DNA of 64,000 bases from Streptomyces sp. NBC_01669 (GTDB lineage Bacteria; Actinomycetota; Actinomycetes; Streptomycetales; Streptomycetaceae). The position numbers and the translations under genes were made by a program. How positions within the stretch are numbered: the first letter of the stretch is position 1; every line of letters begins with the position of its first letter. Below are positions 35,150 through 44,800 of this stretch, one piece after another. The stretch lies in contig NZ_JAPEQG010000002.1 of assembly GCF_026339735.1 (NCBI RefSeq), positions 1,116,001 to 1,180,000 on the forward strand, in the 5' to 3' direction. The notes beneath the pieces were generated by a model. It was not told the origin of the DNA, did not search any database, and worked only from the letters and a program-made list of their open reading frames with translations.

Positions 35150-35592
35150 TCTACCGCCGCCCCCTCATGGGCGGGCCAAGAGTTTCTACGAGGCGGCGGG
35201 ATTTCGGATGGACGTCGACCACGTCGCCGACGAGAACTACCGGGTGGTGCAGTTCACGCCGCCCGGCTCCGAGGGCTCGATCATCTTCGGCAAGGGGGGT
35301 CACCTCTGCCGCGCCCGGCTCGGTCCAAGGCCTGTACCTCATCGTCTTCGGCATCGAGGAGGCCCGCGCGGAGCTCGTCGGCCGCGACGTCGGGGTGAGT
35401 GAAGTGTTCGACGACGCCGGAGGGCTCTTCTACCACGGCCACGAGGCCGGAGAGGTGGTTCACCACGCCGGGGGGAGGGTGGCCGGCCCGCACCCGGACC
35501 GTGCCGACTACGGCTCCTATGCCACCTTCAGCGCCCCGGACGGCAACGGCTGGGTGCTCCAGGAGGTGAAGCAGCGGGCCCCCGGCCGCTGA
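35150..35592 (+). pseudogene. VOC family protein, copy 3, frameshifted
   Basis: The first frame gives RAKSFYEAAGFRMDVDHVAD and NYRVVQFTPPGSEGSIIFGK. The frame then shifts at about 35295 to GSVQGLYLIVFGIEEARAEL, GLFYHGHEAG and FSAPDGNGWVLQEV, ending at 35592. It is clearly a third homolog of the 21640/33839 genes, in the opposite orientation, with its first beta strand replaced and one frameshift. Confidence 0.75.
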
Positions 35593-35849
35593 CACCACCA
35601 GCCCGAAGGGCAGCCGGCCGCTCCCCTTCGTGGGCGCGGCACCGGTCGACTGCCGGGTCCCGGCCCCCGAGCGCATCAGGGGCACGGCGAGGTGTGCCGG
35701 GCGGGTGATGCCGTCGGGGAGCCGGCCGGCGGCGCGGACGACAGTCGCCTGCGCTGGCGTCAGCGCCAGGCTTCGGCGGTGAGTCGTGGCGCGGCGGATG
35801 CGGCCAACCAGCGCTCGGCATTGTGTCTATGCGCTCCTGCGCATCCACA

Positions 35850-36126
35850 GGAAGATCAGTTGGCCAGCCTGGGGCGCGTCCTCGATGCCGTGGTGCTCTG
35901 GAACGCCCGCTATCTCGACGCTGCCGTCGCCCAGCTCCGCGCCGGGGGCCACGACCTCAAGGACGAGGACGTGGCCCTCCTGTCTCCGCTGAAGGACAGG
36001 CACATCAACTTCGTGGGCCGCTCCCAGTTCAATTTCGCGGCTAGTGGGCCGGGCGAGGGGCCGCGGCCCCTGCGTGATCCGGACGCGCCCGAGCCGGACG
36101 AGGACGACGACGGAGGGCAGGACTGA
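35850..36126 (+). pseudogene. Tn3-family transposase, C-terminal fragment
   Basis: The frame LASLGRVLDAVVLWNARYLD, AAVAQLRAGGHDLKDEDVAL, LSPLKDRHINFVGRSQFNF and PRPLRDP is the conserved end of Tn3-family TnpA. It has the same orientation as the N-terminal fragment at 31647; the two lie 4 kb apart. 36127-36317 holds no recognised gene. Confidence 0.75.
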
Positions 36127-36317
36127 CCGTCAGGAGCCGACCCGGGCGTGATCAGCCGGCGCGCCTCCGCCTTCGTCAGCCGCTTCCCAGCGGTCGCGGT
36201 CCGCTCCCGGGAGCGCGCGGCTCGATGCCGGTGACCTTGACCGCCTTGGCGAACTCGGCGTCGATCCGCTCTTGCCGAGCGCGCGGCCGAGTTCGCCGGT
36301 CCGCGTGCGCGACGATT

Positions 36318-36908
36318 TCAGCTACGGACGCGAGGGCGGCGTTCCCCCTCGGCGCTGCTCGCTGTGCTGGTCAGGATCGCGCTTGCGACAACGTCGAAGA
36401 GGTGATCGGCGCGTGGCGCGAGCGAGGGTTGATCGCCGAGCCAGGCGAGCGCCGTTACCAGCGCGAACAAATCGACGCCATCGATGTCGGTCCGCGCCAT
36501 GCCCGCGGCCTGGGCGCGGGTGAGGAGCCGCGCACCGGCCGCGCGCAGAGTGACGCACGAAGCGTGGAGTGCGGACTCGGTGTCCTCGATTGCGGCTGCC
36601 ATCAGCACGATCGCGCCCCGATACTCAGTTGTCCACGCGACGCAGTCGCGTAGCCACGAAGCGAGAGCATCTTCGGGCGAGCTGGACGTTTCGAGGGCGC
36701 CTGCCTTAGCGGTCAGCTCGTCGAAGCTCGTGCGGAGCAGGGCATCGAGCAGCGCCTCGCGCGTCGGGAAGTGACGCAGCAGCGTCGCGAGTCCGACATC
36801 GGCCCTGCGCGCGATGTCGCGCAGCGACACGTCGACGCCTTGCTCGGTGATGGCGGTGCCCGCTACTGCGAGCAGGTGGTCGCGGTTCTTCCTGGCGTCG
36901 GCGCGCAT
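36318..36908 (-). CDS. TetR/AcrR family repressor
   Basis: A 196-residue regulator. N-terminal HTH: RKNRDHLLAVAGTAITEQG, VSLRDIARRADVGLATLLRH and FPTREALLDALL (residues 6-65). The C-terminal ligand domain has SWLRDCVAWTTEYRGAIVLM. ATG 36908 is chosen because the HTH begins at once after it. It is divergent from the oxidoreductase at 37020; the 111-bp region between them holds three operator-like repeats, so it very likely represses both itself and that gene. Confidence 0.9.
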   Translation of the reverse strand: MRADARKNRDHLLAVAGTAITEQGVDVSLRDIARRADVGLATLLRHFPTREALLDALLRTSFDELTAKAGALETSSSPEDALASWLRDCVAWTTEYRGAIVLMAAAIEDTESALHASCVTLRAAGARLLTRAQAAGMARTDIDGVDLFALVTALAWLGDQPSLAPRADHLFDVVASAILTSTASSAEGERRPRVRS

Positions 36909-36927
36909 CTGTCCCTCTTGACTATCC

Positions 36928-36982
36928 GGATCAGTGGTCCATATATTCGGATCAGTGGTCCGCTTATGTGGATCGCTGATCC
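36928..36982. promoter_or_regulatory. Three TetR operator repeats at 21-bp spacing
   Basis: GGATCAGTGGTCC at 36928-36940 and 36949-36961, and the more symmetrical GGATCGCTGATCC at 36970-36982. Start-to-start distances are exactly 21 bp, two helical turns, placing all three on one DNA face. Located between the divergent TetR and oxidoreductase genes. Confidence 0.8.
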
Positions 36983-37019
36983 GAATAAGCCTATCCCGCA
37001 GCGCGGGCAGGAGAAAACC

Positions 37020-38030
37020 ATGCCGACACACACGATGAGGGCGGTCCGGCTCCATGAGCACGGCGGCCCTGAAGTTCTGCGTTACGACGAGGCGCCGATT
37101 CCCGAGCCGGGGCCGGGTGAGGTGCTCGTTCGCGTGCACGCGGTCGGCGTCAACCCCCCCGACTGGTACCTGCGCGACGGGATGTCCAACCTGCCTGTGG
37201 AGGTGAGGCCGAAGTTCAGTCTGCCCGCGATCCCGGGGACGGACCTGTCGGGCGTCGTCGAGGCTGTCGCCGCGGATGTGGACGGCTTCTCCGTCGGTGA
37301 TGAAGTCTTCGGTCTCCTTCGCTTCCCCGGCTTCGATGGCAGCACCTATGCCGAGTACGTGGCCGCGCCTGCGTCGGATCTCGCACTCAAGCCGGCCGGC
37401 ATCGATCACGTGCACGCCGCCGGGGCGCCCATGTCCGGGCTCACAGCGTGGCAGTTCCTGATCGAGGTCGGACACGATCACCCCTCGGGCTTCCAGGCGG
37501 CGCAGCATCGTCCGGTGCCACTCGACGCCCGCAAGACGGTGCTCATCAACGGCGCCGCGGGCGGTGTGGGGCACTTCGCGCTGCAGCTGGCGAAATGGAA
37601 GGGTGCACGTGTCATCGCGGTGGCGTCGGGCGCGCATGAATTGTTCCTGCGCGAGCTCGGCGCCGACGAGTTCATCGACTACACCAAGAGCCGTCCTGAG
37701 GAACTCGTGCACGACGTCGACCTCGTTCTCGACGCCGTCGGCGGCCCCGACAGCAAACGCTTCCTGCGCACGCTCAAGCGCGGCGGCTCCCAGTTCCCCG
37801 TGTTCTTCGGCGAATTCGACGAAGAAGAGAACGCGAAGCTGGGCGTGACCGTCACGGGCACCACGGTCCGCTCGAACGGCGCGCAGCTTGCCGAACTGGC
37901 ACACCTGCTCGACGCGGGCGCGGTCCGCGTCGCGATCGACAGCACGTTTGCGCTCGCGGATGCCCGAGCCGCGCACGAACGCGCCGCCCGAGGGCACATC
38001 CAGGGCAAGATCGTGCTCACGGTCGCTTAG
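37020..38030 (+). CDS. Quinone-oxidoreductase-like NADP-dependent MDR enzyme
   Basis: A 336-residue zinc-independent medium-chain dehydrogenase. GroES-like N-terminus (RAVRLHEHGGPEVLRYDEAP, LVRVHAVGVNPPDWYLRDG), then the nucleotide fold VLINGAAGGVGHFALQLAKW, and C-terminal AAHERAARGHIQGKIVLTVA. Structural-zinc cysteines are absent. It probably reduces quinones or reactive carbonyls; the TetR partner suggests induction by such a compound. The stop TAG overlaps the first base of the MITE at 38030. Confidence 0.9.
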   Translation: MPTHTMRAVRLHEHGGPEVLRYDEAPIPEPGPGEVLVRVHAVGVNPPDWYLRDGMSNLPVEVRPKFSLPAIPGTDLSGVVEAVAADVDGFSVGDEVFGLLRFPGFDGSTYAEYVAAPASDLALKPAGIDHVHAAGAPMSGLTAWQFLIEVGHDHPSGFQAAQHRPVPLDARKTVLINGAAGGVGHFALQLAKWKGARVIAVASGAHELFLRELGADEFIDYTKSRPEELVHDVDLVLDAVGGPDSKRFLRTLKRGGSQFPVFFGEFDEEENAKLGVTVTGTTVRSNGAQLAELAHLLDAGAVRVAIDSTFALADARAAHERAARGHIQGKIVLTVA

Positions 38031-38231
38031 AGCCTGTCGGGTGACCTTCGATCGGATAGCGGACGCGGTCTGGTGCGTGCGATTCCAAGGCGACGGGATG
38101 TCCTCGGATGGGGTCTCCCCTGCTCGAACGAAGCTGAGAGCTTGGGGAAGGAGCTACGAGGACATTTCGGCAACGCGGGAAGCGTGCGTGCCAGGGCGCG
38201 GCCGCCCGATCAGAGGCCACCCGACAGCCTC
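38030..38231. mobile_element. 202-bp MITE, copy 2
   Basis: Same length as copy 1 (19584-19785) in inverted orientation, with only a handful of substitutions. Termini are GAGCCTGTCGGGTGACC and its imperfect complement. Flanks are TTA and TGA, both fitting TNA but not identical. Its insertion point coincides with the stop codon of the MDR gene, leaving the protein intact. Confidence 0.85.
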
Positions 38232-38363
38232 TGAGGAACGAGCCGTTTCACCGACGCGTCCGGTGCTCGACCGCGGGGCACCGGTGGGGCGCTGTCACGT
38301 TGTTGAGCGTGTGCATGCCTGACGGTATGTCGGGTGTGGTGGGGCCGGGTTCCGGCTCCGTGC

Positions 38364-39079
38364 TCAGGCCGCGGCAGGCAGGCCGGCGACGCCGGTGATC
38401 TGATCCCAGATGGCGAAGCGGGTGGTCATCTCGGTGCGGTAGTGGGCGGCGGTCATCAGGTGGCGGCGGGGCCTGAAGCTGGGTGAGATACCGCCGAACG
38501 CGGCCAGGAACTGCTGGGCTCCGCCGACGCTACGGAAGCCTTTCATGGCGCGTTCGCGCTGCCGGGCTGATGACTGTTCTCGGCCCGATTGTTCAGGCCC
38601 TCGTGGGAACGATGCTCGACGGAGGGCATGACCTCGCGGCGGGCCGCGCCGTAGGAGCGGAGCTTGTCGGTGACGATCACCCGCGGCACCGAGCAGGTAT
38701 TCCTGAGCAGTTTGCGGAAGAAGCGCCTGTCTGAGGCCTTGTCCCTTCGGCCCTGGACCAGGATGTCGAGCACGTTGCCGTCGGCGTCGACGGCCCGCCA
38801 CAGGTACCACTGCTCGCCGTTGATCTTGATGAAGGCCTCGTCCAGGTGTCACTTGTCGCCCGGGCGGGGCCGCCGGCGGCGCAGGGAGTTGGCGTAGGCC
38901 TGCCCGAACTTCGCGCACCAGCGGCGGACCGTCTCGTGGGAGACGAGCACACCGCGCTCGAGCATCAGCTCCTCGACCTCCCGGAAGCTGAGCGGGAAGC
39001 GGAAGTACAGCCACACGCAGTGGGAGATGATCTCTACCGGGTACCGGTGCCCCTTGTACGACGGCGGCGCGGACGACAC
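38364..39079 (-). pseudogene. IS6-family transposase, nonsense and frameshift
   Basis: GTG 39079 begins SSAPPSYKGHRYPVEIISHC, then LSFREVEELMLERGVLVSHE. A TGA at 38849-38851 interrupts GDK*HLDEAFIKINGEQWYL where families have Trp (DKWHLDE). It continues with WRAVDADGNVLDILVQGRRD and RAENSHQP, then changes frame near 38567 to ARQRERAMKGFRSVGGAQQF. The DDE residues (HLDE, VTDK, RAEN) can still be traced. It is inactive. 38232-38363 has no gene. Confidence 0.8.
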
Positions 39080-39219
39080 GAGCGAACCCGTCCCGGCACG
39101 ATCAGCCACAAGATCATCCCAGGCCGGTCAGCCAACGTGACATCCATAGGGGCATCAATGCCCTTGGAATCGATCATCCAGGCCGGACGGTGTGTGCTGG
39201 AGGGGCTTGACCGTTCTGG

Positions 39220-40410
39220 TCATGGTTGCAGGGTCAGTTGGCCGTTGTGTCGTGGGACGGGTGGCTGCGGCGTGTGGGTGAGGAACGCCTTGTGTAGCGC
39301 GCGAACGGTGTCGGCAAGGTAGGAGGGAGAGCACATGAGGGTAATTCGTGTGTCCGTCGTAGTCATGGGTGTGAAGGGGATCCCGGCGCGCGTCAGGGTT
39401 CTGCGGAGTGTCGCGAGTGTTTCAGGGTGGGCGCACAGGCCGGACCCGATCAGTGAGACGGTAGCGGTGCACTCGTCGTAGGGGACGTCGCCGTGTCCGG
39501 TGTGCAGGGGATACGAGCGCGGGGTGGACCGTCCGGCGGCGGTGGATGTGGTTGCGTGGAGGCGCAGGGTTGCCGGTGCCGGTTCGGGGCGGCCGGGCAG
39601 AGTGATCTTGGGGTTGTGGGGGTTGTGGGTTATGGCGATGACGGTCGGGCTCTGCTGCGCGTACGTGGCGTCGAAGAACTCGTCGGACACGATGGTTCCG
39701 GGGCAGTGGTTGTAGGACGAGCGGACGTGGAGGGTCACGCCGTGCTTTTGGGCGTATTCCACGCTGGACAGAGCCAGTACCTTTGCGCCGCCGACTGCCA
39801 TTTCGCGCATGTGCTGGTGAGTGAGGCAGGCCAGTGGCCGGGCCTCGGGGACGATTTTGGGGTCTGCGGTATAGACCCCGGACACGTCGGTGTAGATCTC
39901 GCAGGCGTCGGCCTTCAGTGCGGCTGCGAGGGCGACCGCGGTGGTGTCGGAGCCGCCGCGGCCGAGGGTGGTGACGTCGACGCCGCCGTAGATCAGCCCC
40001 TGGAAGCCGGCTACCAGTGGGATGACGCCGCGGTCGAGTGCGTTGCGGACCCGGTATGGATGGACATCGATGATGTCGGCGGTGCCGTGGGCCGGGGAGG
40101 TGAGGATGCCGGCCTGCCAGCCGGTGAAGGAACAGGCCTCGGCGCCGAGGGCGTTGAGGGCCATGGCGGTCAGCGCGTTGGACGCCTGTTCGCCCGTGGC
40201 CAGGAGGGCGTCGAGTTCCCGTGGGGGAGGAGCGGCGGTGATGTTCTGTGCGTCCGTCAGGAGCTGGTCCGTGGTGCCGCCCATGGCGGACATCACCACG
40301 ACGACGTCGTGTCCCGCGTGGTGGGCGGCCGCGATGCGCTGGGCGACGGCCTTGATCCTGTCCAGGCTCGGGATGGAGGATCCGCCGTACTTCTGGACGA
40401 GCAGAGCCAT
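39220..40410 (-). CDS. ask: Aspartokinase dedicated to polymer cluster
   Basis: A 396-residue aspartokinase that phosphorylates L-aspartate. Catalytic motifs: LLVQKYGGSSIPSLDRI, LLATGEQASNALTAMALNA, TTLGRGGSDTTAVALAAAL and YTDVSGVYTADPKIV. The C-terminal regulatory part keeps one recognisable ACT-like strand set (ATVSLIGSGLCAHPETLATL). The first ACT region is replaced by NPKITLPGRPEPAPATLRLH, which is short and Pro/Thr-rich. Feedback control by Lys/Thr may be lost (inference). It starts 4 nt after the aminotransferase stop, so it is the last gene of the operon. Confidence 0.92.
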   Translation of the reverse strand: MALLVQKYGGSSIPSLDRIKAVAQRIAAAHHAGHDVVVVMSAMGGTTDQLLTDAQNITAAPPPRELDALLATGEQASNALTAMALNALGAEACSFTGWQAGILTSPAHGTADIIDVHPYRVRNALDRGVIPLVAGFQGLIYGGVDVTTLGRGGSDTTAVALAAALKADACEIYTDVSGVYTADPKIVPEARPLACLTHQHMREMAVGGAKVLALSSVEYAQKHGVTLHVRSSYNHCPGTIVSDEFFDATYAQQSPTVIAITHNPHNPKITLPGRPEPAPATLRLHATTSTAAGRSTPRSYPLHTGHGDVPYDECTATVSLIGSGLCAHPETLATLRRTLTRAGIPFTPMTTTDTRITLMCSPSYLADTVRALHKAFLTHTPQPPVPRHNGQLTLQP

Positions 40411-40414
40411 GACG

Positions 40415-41821
40415 TCAGACGCCTCCTTTGGTGGAGCCGGCGAACGCCTTCGATGTGCAGGCTTGGACGACGTCGACGAGGATCGTGGTGGCGGTATCGA
40501 TCACGTCGGCGGTGACGTTGAGCGGGGGCAGGATGCGGATGACGGCGTCCTCCCGCCCGCCGCGTTCGACGATGAGGCCCCGCCGCAGCGCTTGCGTCTG
40601 CACGGCTGCCGCGAGCTGCGGGGCGGGCCGTCCGTCGTCGTCGGGGCAGGCCAGTTCGATGCCCCACATCAGGCCGCGGCCGCGTACGTCGCGGACCCAG
40701 GGAGCGGCGACGAGTTCGCCGAGCGCGTTTGCGATCTGCTCGCTCCTGCGCCGTACGTTCCCCAGGACATCGTCCCGGCGGAAGATGCGAATGGTCTCCA
40801 CTCCTGCGGCGAAGGCGAGTTGGTTGCCGCGGAAGGTGCCGATGTGGGCGCCGGGCGCCCAGGTGTCGAGGGCGGCGTCGTAGAGGATGAGCGAGACCGG
40901 GATGCCGATGCCGGTGAGGGCCTTGGACAACACGATCACGTCGGGTTCGATGCCGTACTGCTCGAACGCGAACCAGGTGCCGGTGCGCCCGCAGCCGGTC
41001 TGCACCTCGTCGACGATCAAAGGGATGCGCAGGGCGCGGGTGATCTCCCGCACGCGTTGCAGGAAGTCGGGGTGCGCGATGACCACGCCGCCTTCGCCCT
41101 GCACCACTTCCACGATGACGGCAGCGGGCAGCGGGACGCCGCCGAGGCTGTCGGTGAGGGTCTGCTCCAGTTGGTCGGCGCACTCCTGCGGGCCGAGGCG
41201 GCTCGCTGGTCCCGCTGGGTACGGGCCGAGGGAGCCGTAGGGGAGGAAGTGGACACCGGGCATCCCGTCGTGGACAGGCGCTTTCTGTGCGACCAGTCCG
41301 CTGACGGCCATGGCGCCGTGCGTGCTGCCGTGGAAGCCGCCGCGGAAGGCGATGACGCCCCCGCGACCGGTGGCGGTCTTGCAGAGCTTGATGGCTGCCT
41401 CGACGGCGTTGGCTCCGGTGGGTCCGCAGAAGTGCACTTTCATCCGGGTGCGCAGGCGCGGCGGCAGCATGGAGAGCTGGGCCTGGGTGAAGGCGTCCTT
41501 GATGGGGGTGGGGAAGTCCAGGCCGTGGGTGAGGGCGCTGAGTTGCCGGATCACGCTGCGGACGATCTCCGGGTGGTTGTGGCCAAGGGAGAGGACGCCC
41601 GCGCCGGCGAGGAAGTCGATGAAGACGTTCCCGTCGACGTCCTGGACGAAGCTCCCCGATCCCTCGGCGAGCGCGATGGGCAGGTGGCGGGGGTAGGTGC
41701 GGGCCCGCGACTCCCACTGTTCCTGACGCGCCAGCAGTGCTGCCGAACGGGGGCCGGGCAGCTCGTCGGCCACGTGTGGCCGCGCCGGTCCGCGGGTTCC
41801 TGTGTGCAGTGGCGTGATCAT
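40415..41821 (-). CDS. Class III aminotransferase, diaminobutyrate-2-oxoglutarate type
   Basis: A 468-residue PLP enzyme of the diaminobutyrate transaminase branch (Dat/EctB/RhbA-like), converting aspartate semialdehyde plus an amino donor to L-2,4-diaminobutyrate. Motifs: NVFIDFLAGAGVLSLGHNHP, HFCGPTGANAVEAAIKLCKT, AFRGGFHGSTHGAMAVSG, VEVVQGEGGV, LIVDEVQTGCGRTGTWFAFE (PLP Asp), and VIVLSKALTGIGIPVS (catalytic Lys). ATG 41821 overlaps the synthetase stop (ATGA) and lies directly before the aspartokinase. Acetylornithine or GABA transaminase activity is the main alternative. Confidence 0.88.
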   Translation of the reverse strand: MITPLHTGTRGPARPHVADELPGPRSAALLARQEQWESRARTYPRHLPIALAEGSGSFVQDVDGNVFIDFLAGAGVLSLGHNHPEIVRSVIRQLSALTHGLDFPTPIKDAFTQAQLSMLPPRLRTRMKVHFCGPTGANAVEAAIKLCKTATGRGGVIAFRGGFHGSTHGAMAVSGLVAQKAPVHDGMPGVHFLPYGSLGPYPAGPASRLGPQECADQLEQTLTDSLGGVPLPAAVIVEVVQGEGGVVIAHPDFLQRVREITRALRIPLIVDEVQTGCGRTGTWFAFEQYGIEPDVIVLSKALTGIGIPVSLILYDAALDTWAPGAHIGTFRGNQLAFAAGVETIRIFRRDDVLGNVRRRSEQIANALGELVAAPWVRDVRGRGLMWGIELACPDDDGRPAPQLAAAVQTQALRRGLIVERGGREDAVIRILPPLNVTADVIDTATTILVDVVQACTSKAFAGSTKGGV

Positions 41822-44800
41822 GCCGGGCCTCCCTGGGAGAAGGCGGAGAGCTGAGAAGGATGACCGGGACCGGGATCGCGGTCCTGCGCCGTGCTGGTTG
41901 TGGACGCGCGGTCGTGGCGGGGCGCGGCGGGGATGCCCCGCCAGCGGGTGCCGTCCGGCAGGCATTCGCCCTTCATCACCAGGGACAGCGCGTCCAGGCG
42001 GGCACCGGCTCCGACGCGTGCGTCGTACAGGACGACGGAACGGAGTCCGATCGAGGCGCCGTCATCGACGGTGACCCGGTCCATCTTCATCACGCGGTCC
42101 TCGAACAGGTGGGTCTGCAGCGAGGTGAATTCGCCGACGGCGGCGTCGTCACCGACGTGGACCAGGTCGAACTCGGTCATGAAGGTCGTGGCGATCCAGA
42201 CCCGGCGTCCGATGCGGGCGCCGAACATGCGCATCACCGTGCCCATCCACGGCGTGCCGGTGAGCAGGCTCACCATGACCGGCACCACGAGGTTCTCGTA
42301 CAGGCCGGTGACCAGTTCCGTGCGCCGCACCCAGATGCTCCACAGGGGCTCCACGCGTGGCCGGTACGGTCCCACGACCGCCCACTTGACTGCCACGGCA
42401 GCCACCGTGCAGCCGAGACCGGCGCCCAGGAGCAGGGCGGGGCCGAGTATCACCACCACCGCGGGCGAGAGGGAACCCACCATGTGCAGTGCGGCGAACA
42501 GGACGCCGAGGACGCTCAGCGCGCTGACCGTCGCCGGCAGGGTGATCCGGAAGTACTCGATGGCCAGGCGCGCCGCGACAAGGCCGCGGCTCGGTGTGTA
42601 GGTCAGTTTCGCGGGGAAGGCCTGGCTCGCCTCGCGGCGGGGCAGGAAGATCGCCGGTGAACCGAGCCAGGTCGTCTCCGGGTCCATGGGCCTGGTCGGC
42701 GCGAGCGAGTGCACCCCGAGGAGGCTGTTGTCGCCGAGCCGGCAGGAGCCGGGCACCAGCGCGCCGTTACCGACGAAGCTTCGCCGTCCGATCTGCGCCG
42801 GGGCCAGGGCAATACGGCCCCGGTGGAAGATTGCCGGGCCCACGACGCTGACGTCGGCCAGGAAACTGCCCTCGCCGACAACGAGCATGTCGGGATCGAC
42901 GAAGTTCACGGTGGCGACCTCGGCCCAGCGCCCCGTCCGTGCGCCCATCGCCCGCAGGAACGGCACGAGATAGAGGGTGGAGTACAGGGCCTGAGTCATG
43001 GTCAGGCTGATGAGCATCAGGCCGTCGCTGATCCACTTGCGCACCCCGAAAGCGCTGCGCTCGTGGTGGATCCCGGCGTGTGGTGCGGCGGGCATCACGA
43101 TGCGTTTGGTTACGAGGGCGAAGAGGCAGGTGGCCAGGGGAACCAGCGGACCGGCCGCTGCCGCTGCCGCCAGGGCCCACACCAAGCCGTACCGCCAGGC
43201 GGTGTATTCCACCAGCGCCGAGGCGGAACCGAAGATCACCATCGGGCCCAGCACGAGCAGCAGCGCCCCTGCGCCGTACCCGGCGAGCACCCGCGCGGGC
43301 CAGGGTTCGTGGTCGGCTCGGGCTTCCAGGTCCCGCAGCAGTGCAGGCACGGTGTCCTGCCGGGTGGCCGGGGAGCCGGCCCAGTGCTCACCGGGCGGCA
43401 CGACGCAGTCCTCCGGCACGAGCGACTGCTCGCCCACACTGGCGCCGTCGCCGATCACGGCCCCCGGCAGCACCACGCTGTTGGTCCCCACGAAGCACCC
43501 CGACCCGATCCGGATCGTTCCCAGGCGCAGGCGCCCGGACTCGACGGTGTAGGTCTGCAGCCTGGCCCCGTAGCCGATGCTCGTCCCCGCGCCGATCCGC
43601 AGCAGCGACGGTGGCGCCAGCATCGCCTGCAGGTGGCAGTGGCTGCCGATTTGCGCGCCGAGCAGGCGCAGGCACACGGCGAGCAGCGGAGAGCCGGCCA
43701 GCAGCCGCAGCGGCGTCAGCGCGAGGACCTTGCTCTGCATCCAGAACCGCCAGTACGTCACACCCCACAGCGGATAACGCCCCGGGCCGACCCCGGCCAT
43801 CAGCAGTCGGCTCACTGGCAGCGGCAGCACCAGCAAGGTGATCGCGAGCCATCCGATCTCCAGTAGCGTGATCGCCGGGACCGGCAACCGGACGAGGTGG
43901 TCCAGGACTCCGGCGGTGGACGCCGGCACCCGGGTGTGCCCGGAGCGGAACATCCGGTAGAACAAGACGGTCATCGCGAGTCCGGGCAGGAACAACCATG
44001 CGTACAGTCCGGCGAGCTGTGCCACGCCGCAGGCCATCACCCGGGTCGTGGAATGGTTCAGGGGAGCCGGGGCCGCCTCGGTAGTGGCCGGCGGCCCGGC
44101 CTGCGGCTCGGTGGCGAGGGCCTCGATGCAGGATGCCAGGCCCCTGAGGGTGGGGTGGGCGTACAGGTCCCCCATGGCCACGTCCCGCAGTTGGGGGTCC
44201 TGCCGCATCCGCGAGACCAGGCGGGCAGCGGTCATGGAGTGCCCGCCCAGGTCGCAGAAGAAGTCCTCCGTCACCGAGATCCCGTCGCACCCGAGCACGT
44301 CGGACCACAATCCGGCCAGCCGCTGTTCCAGCGGTGTCGCGGGGGCGGCGCGCGGTCGCGAGCGCCGGGTCAGCGGGGGCGAGACCGGGGCGGGAAGCGC
44401 GGCGCGGTCGACCTTGTCCGCGGCCAGCAGAGGGAACGCGGAAAGCACCTCCAGGTGCGCAGGCACCATGTATCCCGGCAGTCTGCCCTGCAGCCGGATC
44501 CGCAGACGCTCCCGCAGGTCTGCCTCCGAGACAGTGTCCGGCGTGGCAGCGAGGGTGACGTAGCCGACGAGGTCCTCAGCGGAGCCGTCGTGCTCCAGCG
44601 GCGTGACGACCGCGTTCTCCACCGCATCGTCCTCGCGCAGCACTTCCTCGATCTCCGCCAGTTCGATGCGGTAGCCGCGGATCTTCACCTGCGTGTCGAC
44701 CCGGCCCAGGTACTCGATCTCGCCGGTCGTGGTGCGCCGTCCACGGTCCCCGGTGCGGTAGACCCGCGGGGCGGCCACGCGGTCCCGGGCCACCGGGTTG

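Noticed and set aside
36318..37997. A 559-residue minus-strand protein across the oxidoreductase gene
   Set aside because: Only its last 196 residues (TetR) look like protein; the rest is antisense to the MDR gene.
39220..41821. Ectoine cluster
   Set aside because: An EctB-like transaminase and aspartokinase are present, but ectA, ectC and ectD are absent and the operon starts with a Pls-type synthetase.
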